In this document: positions 24,803-33,166 of the stretch, in pieces
Position numbering within the stretch: the first letter of the stretch is position 1
Layout: each line of letters begins with the position of its first letter
NCBI RefSeq assembly: GCF_035984415.1
Contig: NZ_CP130720.1
Span: 1,798,001-1,862,000 of the forward strand
DNA from: Streptomyces sp. NBC_01296
Lineage (GTDB): Bacteria > Actinomycetota > Actinomycetes > Streptomycetales > Streptomycetaceae
Direction of reading: 5' to 3'
Length of the DNA: 64,000 bases
Position numbers and translations under genes: made by a program
Notes under the pieces: model-generated
Told to the model about the DNA's origin: nothing
Database searches by the model: none
The model's input: the letters and a program-made list of their open reading frames with translations, nothing else

Positions 24803-25558
24803 ATGGACGCAGCGCTCTTGCACACGGTCTCCGACGGGGTCGCCACGGTCGTCATCTCGCATCCCGCCAAGCGCAATGCCATGACCGCGGCGATGTGGCG
24901 GGCCCTGCCGGAACTGCTGGACGGGCTCGCGGCCGACCCGGCCGTACGGGTGCTCGTCCTGACCGGGGCCGGAGCGACCTTCTGCGCGGGGGCCGACATC
25001 TCCTCACTGGCCGGGGACGCGGAACCGCAGGCGCTGGCCGTGGCGGCGGAGGAGGCCCTGGCCGCCTTCCCGAAGCCGACGCTCGCGGCGATCCGCGGAT
25101 TCTGCGTGGGCGGCGGCAGCCAGCTGGCTGCGGCCTGCGACCTGCGCTTCGCGCAGGAGGGGGCGTCGTTCGGGGTGACCCCGGCGAGGCTGGGCATCGT
25201 CTACGCCGCGTCCTCGACCCGCCGGCTGGCCGCGCTGGTCGGCCCTGCGGTGGCCAAGTACCTGCTGTTCTCCGCGGAGTTGATCGACGCGGAGCACGCG
25301 CTGCGCGCGGGCTTCCTGAACGAGCTGCTGCCGGCCGGGCAACTGGACAAGCGGGTGGCGGACTTCGCCCGCATCCTGACCACCCGCTCGCAGCTGACGC
25401 AGGCCGCGGCCAAGGAGTTCGCGGACGGGCGGACGGACCGGGACGGTTACTGGGCGGAGCAGGCGGCCGGAAGCGGCGACACCGCGGAGGGCGTCGCCGC
25501 GTTCCTGGAACGCCGTACCCCGTCCTTCGGCTGGACTACCGGGGGCCGAGCGGGTTGA
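24803..25558 (+). CDS. Enoyl-CoA hydratase/isomerase family protein
   Basis: A 251-residue crotonase-fold protein. The oxyanion-hole loops are TFCAGADISSL and CVGGGSQLAAACDLRFA. FGVTPARLGIVYAASSTRRL is the active-site helix region; the glutamates used by classic hydratases are not obvious there, so an isomerase or other crotonase activity is possible. The ATG has only a weak ribosome site. The last 23 bp overlap the end of the convergent DJ-1/PfpI gene on the other strand. Confidence 0.88.
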   Translation: MDAALLHTVSDGVATVVISHPAKRNAMTAAMWRALPELLDGLAADPAVRVLVLTGAGATFCAGADISSLAGDAEPQALAVAAEEALAAFPKPTLAAIRGFCVGGGSQLAAACDLRFAQEGASFGVTPARLGIVYAASSTRRLAALVGPAVAKYLLFSAELIDAEHALRAGFLNELLPAGQLDKRVADFARILTTRSQLTQAAAKEFADGRTDRDGYWAEQAAGSGDTAEGVAAFLERRTPSFGWTTGGRAG

Positions 25559-26171
25559 CCGCGCGCAGCCGCGCCACGATCTCGGCCGGGGCCTTGTCCG
25601 GCGAGCCGGCATCGTAGGGCGGCTGGGGGTCGTACTCGGTCATGAGCTGGACGGTCTGGGCGTACTCGTCCCCGGCGATGCGGCCGAGGAGGCCGAGGCC
25701 CATGTCGATGCCGGAGGACACCCCGGCGGCGGTGACGTACTTCCCGTCGTACACGACGCGCTCGCCGGTGGGCTCGGCGCCGAAGGCGGGCAGCCGGTCG
25801 AGGTAGAGCCAGTGGCCTGCGGCCCGCCGCCCCTTGAGCAGCCCGGCTGCGGCCAGGAGGAGCGAGCCGGTGCAGACGGAGGTGGTCCAGGTGGTGGTGG
25901 CGTCGACGGCGCGCAGCCAGTCGACGACGGCCGGGTTCTCCATCTCCAGCTCGGGGTGGGGCCCGCCGGGCACGATGACGATGTCGGGCCGGGTCACCTC
26001 GTCGAGCCCCTTGTCGGCGACGAGCGCGAGCGCCCCGTTGTCGGTCCGCACCGGCCCCGGCCGCTCCGAGACGAACACGACCTCGGCGTCGGGAAGCCGC
26101 CCGAGGGTGTCGAAGGGCCCGATGGCGTCGAGCGCGGTGAACCGGTCGTAGAGCAGTACTGCGATCTGCAT
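25536..26171 (-). CDS. DJ-1/PfpI family protein
   Basis: A 211-residue class I glutamine-amidotransferase-fold protein. The nucleophile elbow is TSVCTGSLLLAAAG with Cys near residue 100, and SGIDMGLGLLGRIAG is the usual downstream block. Relatives include isonitrile hydratases and glyoxalase III-like enzymes. The ATG has GGAGGAAAC just upstream. It lies 82 bp after a gene for a two-domain protein with the same fold plus an AraC domain, so the two may be co-expressed. Substrate unknown. Confidence 0.87.
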   Translation of the reverse strand: MQIAVLLYDRFTALDAIGPFDTLGRLPDAEVVFVSERPGPVRTDNGALALVADKGLDEVTRPDIVIVPGGPHPELEMENPAVVDWLRAVDATTTWTTSVCTGSLLLAAAGLLKGRRAAGHWLYLDRLPAFGAEPTGERVVYDGKYVTAAGVSSGIDMGLGLLGRIAGDEYAQTVQLMTEYDPQPPYDAGSPDKAPAEIVARLRAVNPLGPR

Positions 26172-26253
26172 GTTTCCTCCTGAGTGGCGATTGCGGACAG
26201 ACGGCGCCGCCGCATCCGGCCCCGCCGGCGTGCGGGGCGCGGGAGCGGGTCGG

Positions 26254-27225
26254 TCACGTGCGCTCGGGACCGAAGCGGCGGCGGTATTCGGCCGGGGGCT
26301 GGCCCAGGGTCTTCACGAAGGCGCGGCGCAGGGCTTCCGGGGTGCCGTAGCCGCAGGCGCGGGAGATCTGGGCGACCCCGTCCCCGGTGTCCTCCAGGAG
26401 GCGCCGCGCGTGCTCCACGCGGACCCGCTCCACGTAGCGGCCGGGCGTGACCCCCGTCTCCGCCTGGAAGGCGCGCGCGAAGTGCCGCGGCGACAGCCTG
26501 GCCCGCGCCGCCAGGGACTCCACGCTCAGGTCCGCCCCCGGATGCTCCGTGATCCACTGCTGCACCTCCCGCAACGGATCCCGCTGCGCGGTCTGCGCCG
26601 CCAGCTGCGCACTGAACTGCGCCTGGTTCCCGGGCCTGCGCAGGAACACCACCAGGTGCCGCGCGATGTCCAGCGCGATCTCCCGGCCGTGGTCCTCCTC
26701 CACCAGCGCCAGCGCGAGGTCGATCCCCGCCGTGACCCCGGCCGAGGTGGCCACCCGGCCGTCCCGTACGTAGATCGGGTCCGGTTCGACCGTGACCTCC
26801 GGGTAGTCCCGGGCCATCCGCTCGCACACGGACCAGTGCGTCGTGGCCCGCAGCCCGTCCAGCAGCCCGGCCTCGGCCAGCAGCAGCCCGCCCGTGCACA
26901 CCGAGACCAGCCGCTCCGCGCCTTCCCCGTGCGCGCGCAGCCATGCGGTGAGCCGCGGCTCGAAGTCCCCCCGGTACCGGCCCCCCGGCACCAGCACGGT
27001 GGTCCCCGGTCCCGGCCGCGCGCCCTCCAGGTCCCCGTCCGGCACCAGCGTGAGCCCGCTGCTCGTCCGTACGGGCGCCCCGCCCGGGGAGACCGTACGG
27101 ATCGCGTACCGGTCCCCCGCCCGCCCCGGGAAGCGGGCGACCGCGGCGAACACCTCCACGGGCCCGGTCACGTCCAGGCTCTGCACGCCGTCATAGAGGA
27201 CGACGAGCACGTTTCGCAACGACAT
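26254..27225 (-). CDS. GlxA-family transcriptional regulator (DJ-1/PfpI plus AraC)
   Basis: A 323-residue regulator with an N-terminal DJ-1/PfpI-like domain (VLVVLYDGVQSLDVTGPVEV; LVSVCTGGLLLAEAG near residue 108) and a C-terminal AraC-type double helix-turn-helix (LSVESLAARARLSPRHFARA and ISRACGYGTPEALRRAF). GlxA regulators control quaternary amine or aldehyde metabolism in other bacteria. The ATG is 27225. It probably regulates itself and the downstream PfpI gene. No operator is obvious in the 103 bp before the divergent ABC-F gene. Confidence 0.9.
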   Translation of the reverse strand: MSLRNVLVVLYDGVQSLDVTGPVEVFAAVARFPGRAGDRYAIRTVSPGGAPVRTSSGLTLVPDGDLEGARPGPGTTVLVPGGRYRGDFEPRLTAWLRAHGEGAERLVSVCTGGLLLAEAGLLDGLRATTHWSVCERMARDYPEVTVEPDPIYVRDGRVATSAGVTAGIDLALALVEEDHGREIALDIARHLVVFLRRPGNQAQFSAQLAAQTAQRDPLREVQQWITEHPGADLSVESLAARARLSPRHFARAFQAETGVTPGRYVERVRVEHARRLLEDTGDGVAQISRACGYGTPEALRRAFVKTLGQPPAEYRRRFGPERT

Positions 27226-27328
27226 GACCCCATGGTGTGACGCCCTGGCGATGACCGCAATGACGCCCATCCCACCTTTACGGCCACGGTCCGGCGGCGC
27301 GGAGGAGCCCGGATAGGATCGTCGGACC

Positions 27329-28966
27329 ATGACTGCAACCCTCGTCGCCAAGAACCTCACCGCCGCGCACGGTGAGCGCACGCTCTTCGCCGATCTCGAC
27401 CTCGTCGTCGCCCCCGGCGACGTCATCGGCCTCGTCGGCGTCAACGGCGCCGGGAAGTCCACCCTGCTGCGCCTGCTCGCCGGCCTGGACACGCCCGAGA
27501 CCGGTGAGCTGCGGCTCTCCCCGCCCACCGCTGCCGTCGGCCATCTGCCCCAGGAGCCGGAGCGGCGCCCCGAGGAGTCGGTACGGGACTTCCTGGCCCG
27601 GCGTACGGGCGTCGCCGGCGCCCAGGCGGCGCTGGACGCGGCGACCCAAGGCCTGGTCGACGGGACCCCGGGCGCCGACGACGCGTACGCGACGACCCTG
27701 GACCAGTGGCTGAACCTCGGCGGCGCCGACCTCGACGAGCGGGCCCAGGAGGTCGCCGACGAGCTCGGGCTGGCCGTGAGCCTGGACCTGCCGATGACCG
27801 CGCTGTCCGGTGGCCAGGCGGCCCGCGCGGGCCTCGCCTCGCTGCTGCTCTCCCGCTACGACGCCTTCCTGCTCGACGAGCCGACCAACGACCTGGACCT
27901 GGAGGGTCTGGAGCGCCTGGAGCGGTTCGTGAAGGGCCTGCGCGCGGGCACCGTCGTGATCAGCCACGACCGCGAGTTCCTGACCCGGACCGTCACCAAG
28001 GTCCTCGAACTCGACCTGGCGCAGCAGCAGATCAACCTCTACGGCGGCGGCTACGACGCCTACCTGGAGGAGCGCGAGCGGGCCCGTACGCACGCCCGCG
28101 AGGAGTTCGACGAGTACGCGGGCAAGAAGGCGGCCCTGGAGGGCCGCGCCCAGATGCAGCGCAACTGGATGGACAAGGGCGTGCGCAACGCCCGCCGCAA
28201 GGCGAGCGACAACGACAAGATCGGCAAGAACCTGCGGGGCGAGTCCAGCGAGAAGCAGGCCGCCAAGGCCCGCCAGACGCAGCGCGCCATCGAGCGGCTC
28301 GACGTCATCGACGAGCCCCGCAAGGAGTGGGAGCTGCGCATGGAGATCGCGGCGGCGCCGCGCTCCGGCTCGGTCGTCGCCACCCTGAACGAGGCCGCCG
28401 TGCGGCGCGGGGACTTCGCCTTCGGCCCGGCCAGCCTGCAGATCGACTGGGCGGACCGGGTCGCGATCACCGGCGCCAACGGCGCGGGCAAGTCCACGCT
28501 GCTCGCCGTGCTCCTCGGCCGGCTGGTGCCCGACTCCGGTGCGGCCACGCTCGGTTCGGGCGTGCTGGTCGGCGAGGTGGACCAGGCGCGCGGGCTCTTC
28601 CTCGGGGACGAACCGCTGCTGGAGGCCTTCTGCGCGGCGGTCCCGGACACCGAGCCGGCCGAAGTGCGGACCCTGCTGGCCAAGTTCGGCCTGAAGGCGG
28701 CGCACGTCCTGCGCCCGGCGGCCACGCTCTCCCCCGGCGAGCGCACCCGGGCGGCCCTGGCGCTGCTCCAGGGCCGCGGGGTGAACCTGCTCGTGCTGGA
28801 CGAGCCCACCAACCACCTGGACCTCCCGGCGATCGAACAGCTGGAGGCGGCCCTGGACGCGTACGAGGGCACCCTGCTGCTGGTCACCCACGACCGCCGG
28901 ATGCTGGACGCGGTGCACGTGACCCGCCGCCTGGAGGTCGCGGACGGCAAGGTCACCGAGCTCTAG
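27329..28966 (+). CDS. ABC-F family ATPase
   Basis: A 545-residue soluble protein with two ABC domains and no membrane segments. Walker A motifs are LVGVNGAGKST and ITGANGAGKST; signatures are LSGGQAARAGLA and LSPGERTRAALA; Walker B motifs are AFLLDEPTNDLDLEG and LLVLDEPTNHLDLPA. The charged linker (about residues 250-330) is the P-site tRNA interaction motif region. ABC-F proteins act at the ribosome E site in translation quality control or antibiotic protection. The housekeeping-like sequence gives no sign of an antibiotic-specific linker. Divergent from the GlxA gene. Confidence 0.9.
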   Translation: MTATLVAKNLTAAHGERTLFADLDLVVAPGDVIGLVGVNGAGKSTLLRLLAGLDTPETGELRLSPPTAAVGHLPQEPERRPEESVRDFLARRTGVAGAQAALDAATQGLVDGTPGADDAYATTLDQWLNLGGADLDERAQEVADELGLAVSLDLPMTALSGGQAARAGLASLLLSRYDAFLLDEPTNDLDLEGLERLERFVKGLRAGTVVISHDREFLTRTVTKVLELDLAQQQINLYGGGYDAYLEERERARTHAREEFDEYAGKKAALEGRAQMQRNWMDKGVRNARRKASDNDKIGKNLRGESSEKQAAKARQTQRAIERLDVIDEPRKEWELRMEIAAAPRSGSVVATLNEAAVRRGDFAFGPASLQIDWADRVAITGANGAGKSTLLAVLLGRLVPDSGAATLGSGVLVGEVDQARGLFLGDEPLLEAFCAAVPDTEPAEVRTLLAKFGLKAAHVLRPAATLSPGERTRAALALLQGRGVNLLVLDEPTNHLDLPAIEQLEAALDAYEGTLLLVTHDRRMLDAVHVTRRLEVADGKVTEL

Positions 28967-28986
28967 GGCGTCCGCGGTCCGGGCGG

Positions 28987-29757
28987 CTACTGCTGCGGCG
29001 CGCGGCGCTTGCGGGGCAGCCTTTCCGCCACGAGCGCGCGCGGCAGGTGCCGGGCGGCGAGCGCGTACGCCTGGTAGCGGCGGCCGGTGATGCTCACCGG
29101 CCGGCGCAGGGCCAGGTCCCGCAGGGCCTTGGCCACCACGGCCTCGGGCTCCAGCCACACCGCCTCGCGCAGGGCGCTGACGTCCATCCCGGCCCGCGCC
29201 TGGAACTCGGTGCGGGTGAACCCCGGGACCACCGCGAGCACCCGTACCCCGTACGGCGCCATGTCCACCCGCAGGGACTCGCTGAACGCGGTGACCCAGG
29301 CCTTGGCGGCCCCGTACGTCCCGGTCGGCAGCAGTCCGGCCACCGAGGACACGTTCACCACCGCGCCCCGGCGGCGCTCGCGCAGCCGCGGCAGCAGGGC
29401 GTGGGTGAGCCGCAGCGGGACCTTCACCAGCAGGTCGAGCATCCGCTCCTCGTCCTCGACCGGGCTGTACGGGAACGGCGCGGGGAGCCCGAAGCCCGCG
29501 TTGTTGACCAGGATGTCCACGGGCCGCAACCGGTCGGCGAGCCGCTCGGCGACGGCCGTGCAGTCCGCGTCGTCCAGCAGATCGGCGGGCAGCACCTCGC
29601 TCGCCGTGCCGAACTCCCGGCCGAGCTCCCGGGCCACGGCTTCGAGGCGGTCCTTGTCGCGGGCGACCAGGACGAGGGCGCAGCCCTTGGCCGCGAAGCC
29701 GCGGGCGAAGGCGGCGCCGAGTCCGGCACTGGCCCCGGTGATCAGAACGGTGGTCAA
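28987..29757 (-). CDS. Short-chain dehydrogenase/reductase
   Basis: A 256-residue classical SDR. The cofactor motif is VLITGASAGLGAAFARG, followed by LVNNAGFG and the active-site set Ser in NVSSVAGLLP, Tyr and Lys in YGAAKAWV. The C-terminal basic end (RLPRKRRAPQQ) is unusual but short. The start is TTG at 29757 with GGAAG ten bases upstream. Closest to the DltE/YqjQ-like SDRs; the substrate is unknown. Convergent with the ABC-F gene. Confidence 0.88.
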   Translation of the reverse strand: MTTVLITGASAGLGAAFARGFAAKGCALVLVARDKDRLEAVARELGREFGTASEVLPADLLDDADCTAVAERLADRLRPVDILVNNAGFGLPAPFPYSPVEDEERMLDLLVKVPLRLTHALLPRLRERRRGAVVNVSSVAGLLPTGTYGAAKAWVTAFSESLRVDMAPYGVRVLAVVPGFTRTEFQARAGMDVSALREAVWLEPEAVVAKALRDLALRRPVSITGRRYQAYALAARHLPRALVAERLPRKRRAPQQ

Positions 29758-29827
29758 GAGAACGTCACTTCCTACGGTCGTCCGGGGTTCGGGTCCTCAG
29801 GTCCTGAGGCCCTCAAGTCCCCGGGTC

Positions 29828-31027
29828 CTAGCCGGCGTTCGGGCTCTCCGGGGTGAAGTCCGTGGTCGCCGGCGAGCCGTAGGCCTGTGCCACGTCGACC
29901 AGGAACCGGGCCTCGTCGTCCAGGTCCCCGCCCTCGGCGGAGGTCTGCATCGCGGCCGGCAGCTCCCAGTCCGCGTCCTCCCCCGGCTGTCCGGGCCGTC
30001 CGGCGAGCTTCGCCTGCCGTGCCTCCTTCAGTACGCAGGCCAGCGCGGCCGCGGTGCGCCGCTGCTCGGGGATCCCGTGCCCGGTGACATGGCTGCGGGC
30101 GAGCTCCGGGACGCCCGGGGCGACGTACTCGCCGAGGATCAGGATCGCGTCGCGGGTCTCGATCACCTTGCGGTACACCAGCAGGTTGCGCGGGACCGGC
30201 GGCCACAGCAGCTCCACGACCCGGCCGGCCCGGGGCTTGGTGAGGGCGACGTGCGGGACGGCCTGGACGAGGTCGTGCCACAGCGGCCACAGCCGCCAGG
30301 CGGTGGCGATGTCGGCGCTCGTGCGGCGCAGGACGAACAGGGTCGGCACGAGGATCGCGGCGGCGCGCAGCAGCCCGTGCAGGTTCATCATCAGCGGCAG
30401 GGCGGGCATCGCCCAGGTGCTGGCGAACAGGGCCTTGAGGAGGTACACGAACCAGAACAGGCCGGCGAGCGCGGTGCCGAGGCCGAAGAGCCGCAGCCCG
30501 GCGACGAGGCCCCTGCTCTCGCTGCGGCGGCTGTAGCGCCAGCAGAGCGAGACGCAGGTGATGTTGGCGAGGAGGTGCGCGGAGATCAGGAACAGCCAGT
30601 ACGCGAGGGAGGGCACCGGATCGCCCTGCGGCGGGATGGTGTGCGTGCCGTGCGCGGGAGCGGCGGTGTCCAGCACCACGAGGGTGGTCAGCCAGGCCAC
30701 CGTGCCCGTCCAGGCGGCGAGTTGGAGGACCCGGCCGCGGGTGGCGGCGGCCACGAAGTAGAGCACGGTGCCCGCGGAGAGCACGCCGATGAGGTTGCGG
30801 ACGAGCCCGACGGTGTGCGCGTAGTCCGGGTCGCGCATCGCGTACGTGACGACGTCCGGGAGGTTCAGGGTCATCGCCGCGGCGGCGGTGGCGACGGCGA
30901 GCCACAGGCCGCGCTGCTGCGGGGAGCGCAGGGCGGCCGGGGCGCGCAGCAGGACCGCGATCCAGAGGCAGACCACGCTGGGTACGGCGAGCCAGTCGCC
31001 GAAGGCGGTGAGCTCAGCGGCGCCCAT
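29828..31027 (-). CDS. MAB_1171c-like (DUF6545) membrane protein
   Basis: A 399-residue protein. The first about 250 residues form roughly seven or eight membrane segments (for instance WLAVPSVVCLWIAVLLRAP and LAYWLFLISAHLLANITCVS). The C-terminal part is a soluble domain with RNLLVYRKVIETRDAILILG, the segment I associate with the family named putative transporter MAB_1171c or DUF6545. Function unproven. Its ATG lies 14 bp inside the upstream ImmA/IrrE gene, so the two are translationally coupled. Confidence 0.75.
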   Translation of the reverse strand: MGAAELTAFGDWLAVPSVVCLWIAVLLRAPAALRSPQQRGLWLAVATAAAAMTLNLPDVVTYAMRDPDYAHTVGLVRNLIGVLSAGTVLYFVAAATRGRVLQLAAWTGTVAWLTTLVVLDTAAPAHGTHTIPPQGDPVPSLAYWLFLISAHLLANITCVSLCWRYSRRSESRGLVAGLRLFGLGTALAGLFWFVYLLKALFASTWAMPALPLMMNLHGLLRAAAILVPTLFVLRRTSADIATAWRLWPLWHDLVQAVPHVALTKPRAGRVVELLWPPVPRNLLVYRKVIETRDAILILGEYVAPGVPELARSHVTGHGIPEQRRTAAALACVLKEARQAKLAGRPGQPGEDADWELPAAMQTSAEGGDLDDEARFLVDVAQAYGSPATTDFTPESPNAG

Positions 31028-31517
31028 GGCCCCCCCGCCCGTAACCCATGGCGGATTCCAGCCAGGCGAGGGTGCCGCGGGGTGCGGCGGCGGACTGCGG
31101 GCAGGGGCCCGTCGTACGGATGCGGATCATGCTGGCGAGCATCTCGGCCTCCCGCTCCTGGCTGGTGGTGTAGTTGGTGCGGCCGAGGACGACCGGAGCC
31201 TGCCCGTCGGTGTCCTCCGCTTCCAGGGAGTGGTGGCCGAACAGGATGTGCCCGAGCTCGTGGAGCACGATGTGCTCGCGGTGGAGCGCGGTGGTCTGGG
31301 CCTCGTAGAAGACGTAGTCGACGGTGGCGGTGCCCACCCACAGCCCGCAGACCCCGGATTCCGCCGCCTCCTTGGGGAGCGGGTGCAGCCGGATGGGGCG
31401 CCCGCGCTGCTCGGCGATCCGGTTGCACAGCCCTTCGAGGGAGAAGGGATGCGTCAGATCCAGATGGCCGAGAATCTTCTCGCACCGTTTACGGAGGCTG
31501 GGTTGCGAGTGGGGCAT
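31014..31517 (-). CDS. ImmA/IrrE-family metallopeptidase
   Basis: A 167-residue zinc peptidase with HELGH at residues 86-90 (IVLHELGHILFGHH) and a later glutamate in SQEREAEMLAS as probable third ligand. ImmA of ICEBs1 and IrrE of Deinococcus cleave XRE repressors. Here no XRE gene adjoins; the partner is the overlapping membrane-protein gene. The ATG at 31517 has AGAGGG eight bases upstream. The protein probably acts in the cytoplasm, possibly regulated by the membrane partner. Confidence 0.85.
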   Translation of the reverse strand: MPHSQPSLRKRCEKILGHLDLTHPFSLEGLCNRIAEQRGRPIRLHPLPKEAAESGVCGLWVGTATVDYVFYEAQTTALHREHIVLHELGHILFGHHSLEAEDTDGQAPVVLGRTNYTTSQEREAEMLASMIRIRTTGPCPQSAAAPRGTLAWLESAMGYGRGGHGRR

Positions 31518-31635
31518 GTGATCCCTCTTCGGACCCTTTCGCGGGCAGCGTCGGTAGGCGTGCGTGGGCGTGGGCATGGCGTCCTGTGCCTTCAAGGCGG
31601 CCTCGGGGAGTGGGGTCCTGAGGGGAGAAACGGAA

Positions 31636-31661
31636 GCCCGTTCACCAGCCGGCGAACGGGC
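31636..31661. promoter_or_regulatory. Palindrome upstream of the ImmA/IrrE pair
   Basis: GCCCGTTC (31636-31643) and GAACGGGC (31654-31661) form a perfect 8-bp inverted repeat with a 10-bp centre, between the small membrane-protein gene and the ImmA gene. Spacing suits a dimeric repressor; as RNA it could equally be the terminator of the preceding gene pair. Confidence 0.4.
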
Positions 31662-31795
31662 GTTCCACCATGCCTACAGATCTTGTACGGGAGTTCGCAA
31701 GGCAGCTGCCCAGGTGGGGTGCCTATTCGGCCACCCCGGAACCCGGCCCACGGCCCGCCACTGGCCACAATCAGACCCTCGGCGCTCCTGCGCCG

Positions 31796-32185
31796 CTAAG
31801 GCCGCTCCTGCGTGCCTGCGCGGAGCACCAGCAGGGCGTAGCGCAGGGCCAGCAGGAACGCCGGCACCAGCAGGGCCAGCGGCAGGATGCTCCACTGCCC
31901 GAAGCCCGTGGCGAACAGGGCGACGGCAATGACGCCGAACACGACCGACGCGACGGCGGTGACGCCGAGGTTCGACAGGCTCCGCTCGCGCGGACGGTCC
32001 AGTTCGGCCTCCACCTGGAGGCGTGCCGCGTCGAGGGCGGCCAAGCGGACGCGCTCGTGTTCCAGCAGCCGATGCCAGTTCTCGGGACCGACGCCCTCCA
32101 GGTGCGGGGGCATGGGATGTTCGTCGGACCACGCGGATGCCGACGTCGGCGCTCGGCGGGATTCGCCCGGATCCTGCGAAACCAT
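31796..32185 (-). CDS. Small two-helix membrane protein of unknown function
   Basis: A 129-residue protein I do not recognise. Residues 1-70 are hydrophilic and helical in look (HRLLEHERVRLAALDAARLQ), followed by two membrane segments (LGVTAVASVVFGVIAVALFA and ILPLALLVPAFLLALRYALL). The ATG has GGAGG six bases upstream. It lies 12 bp after the GAF-domain gene, so the two form an operon, and the products may interact in the membrane. Confidence 0.75.
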   Translation of the reverse strand: MVSQDPGESRRAPTSASAWSDEHPMPPHLEGVGPENWHRLLEHERVRLAALDAARLQVEAELDRPRERSLSNLGVTAVASVVFGVIAVALFATGFGQWSILPLALLVPAFLLALRYALLVLRAGTQERP

Positions 32186-32197
32186 CGGAAGCCTCCG

Positions 32198-33070
32198 TTA
32201 CTTCAGTGCGTAGGAGGCGGCGAGGATGCGGGCGAGCGATTCCATGAGCGTCACGTGCGGATCGATGAAGTCCGCGAAGCGGGGTGCGTCGACCGAGAGT
32301 ACGCCTATCTCTTGGGTTCCGTGGATGACCGGGACGGCGATGACCGCTTCGTATCCCGTGCCTTCGGGGATGAGATAGGACCGCGTGACCTGCTCGCCGT
32401 CGATCCTGAAGGTCTTGCCGCCGCCGCCCAGGATCTCGTTCTTCATGTGCGCCGCGCCGACCGGGTCGATGACGGCCCTGGGCGGCCGGTACCCGGGAAA
32501 CGTGGCCTCCAGCGTGAAACCGCCCGTGGCGGCGTCGTACAGGTAGAAACTGCACCGCGCGCGGGGGAGGTAGCTCGGCCCCAGCGGAGGAGCCGTGAGG
32601 TCGACCGCTCCGGCCAGGACCTGATCGAGGATGTCCTTGCGCCTGTCGTCCAGGTCGGCGACCGTCTGCGCGGGCAGCGAGGACGGGAGCGGGGCTGCGT
32701 CCGCGTAGAACTCCGCCATGGCCTTGATCTTGTCGCTCAGGGGGCGCAGCGTCGTCGTGTACAGCTGTGCCATCCCCGCCTCCGCCCGGATGGCTCGATC
32801 CTCGGCCCGCTTCTTGCCCTTCTCCACCAGGCGCTTCTCGAAGTGGGTGATCAGGACGACGCCGAAGGCGGAGACGCCGGCTATGAGGGCCCACTGCCGC
32901 TTGTCGGCCCCTTGGGCACCGTCCGCCCACACGGAGACGACGGCGACAGCCACACCGAGGACGGCGGAGAAGAGCAGGAACAGATAGTGGACGCCCCGTT
33001 CGGCCAGCCATTGCTTCATCCGTCCGTGCCACTCCCCGCTCGCGGAAGGTCTGGGATCGCAGAATCCCAT
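32198..33070 (-). CDS. GAF-domain membrane protein
   Basis: A 290-residue protein with two N-terminal membrane segments (YLFLLFSAVLGVAVAVVSVW and QWALIAGVSAFGVVLI), a basic helical linker (HFEKRLVEKGKKRAEDRAIR) and a C-terminal GAF-like domain ending in EIGVLSVDAPRFADFIDPH. GAF domains bind small ligands or haem; no output domain follows. The start is uncertain: an ATG at 33019 would place the first helix close to the N-terminus. Co-transcribed with the small membrane protein. Confidence 0.75.
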   Translation of the reverse strand: MGFCDPRPSASGEWHGRMKQWLAERGVHYLFLLFSAVLGVAVAVVSVWADGAQGADKRQWALIAGVSAFGVVLITHFEKRLVEKGKKRAEDRAIRAEAGMAQLYTTTLRPLSDKIKAMAEFYADAAPLPSSLPAQTVADLDDRRKDILDQVLAGAVDLTAPPLGPSYLPRARCSFYLYDAATGGFTLEATFPGYRPPRAVIDPVGAAHMKNEILGGGGKTFRIDGEQVTRSYLIPEGTGYEAVIAVPVIHGTQEIGVLSVDAPRFADFIDPHVTLMESLARILAASYALK

Positions 33071-33166
33071 ATTTCCCGTGCGGCGGCTCGGAGTTGACGA
33101 TCTGCAGGAAGTCGGCCCCCGTGGCCCCTGCGGCCGACCGCCGCAGGAGCCACGGGCTGCGCGAGG

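Noticed and set aside
31670..31800. Plus-strand start MPTDLVREFARQLP as a small gene
   Set aside because: No stop until deep inside antisense of the GAF gene, and no ribosome site; probably promoter DNA.
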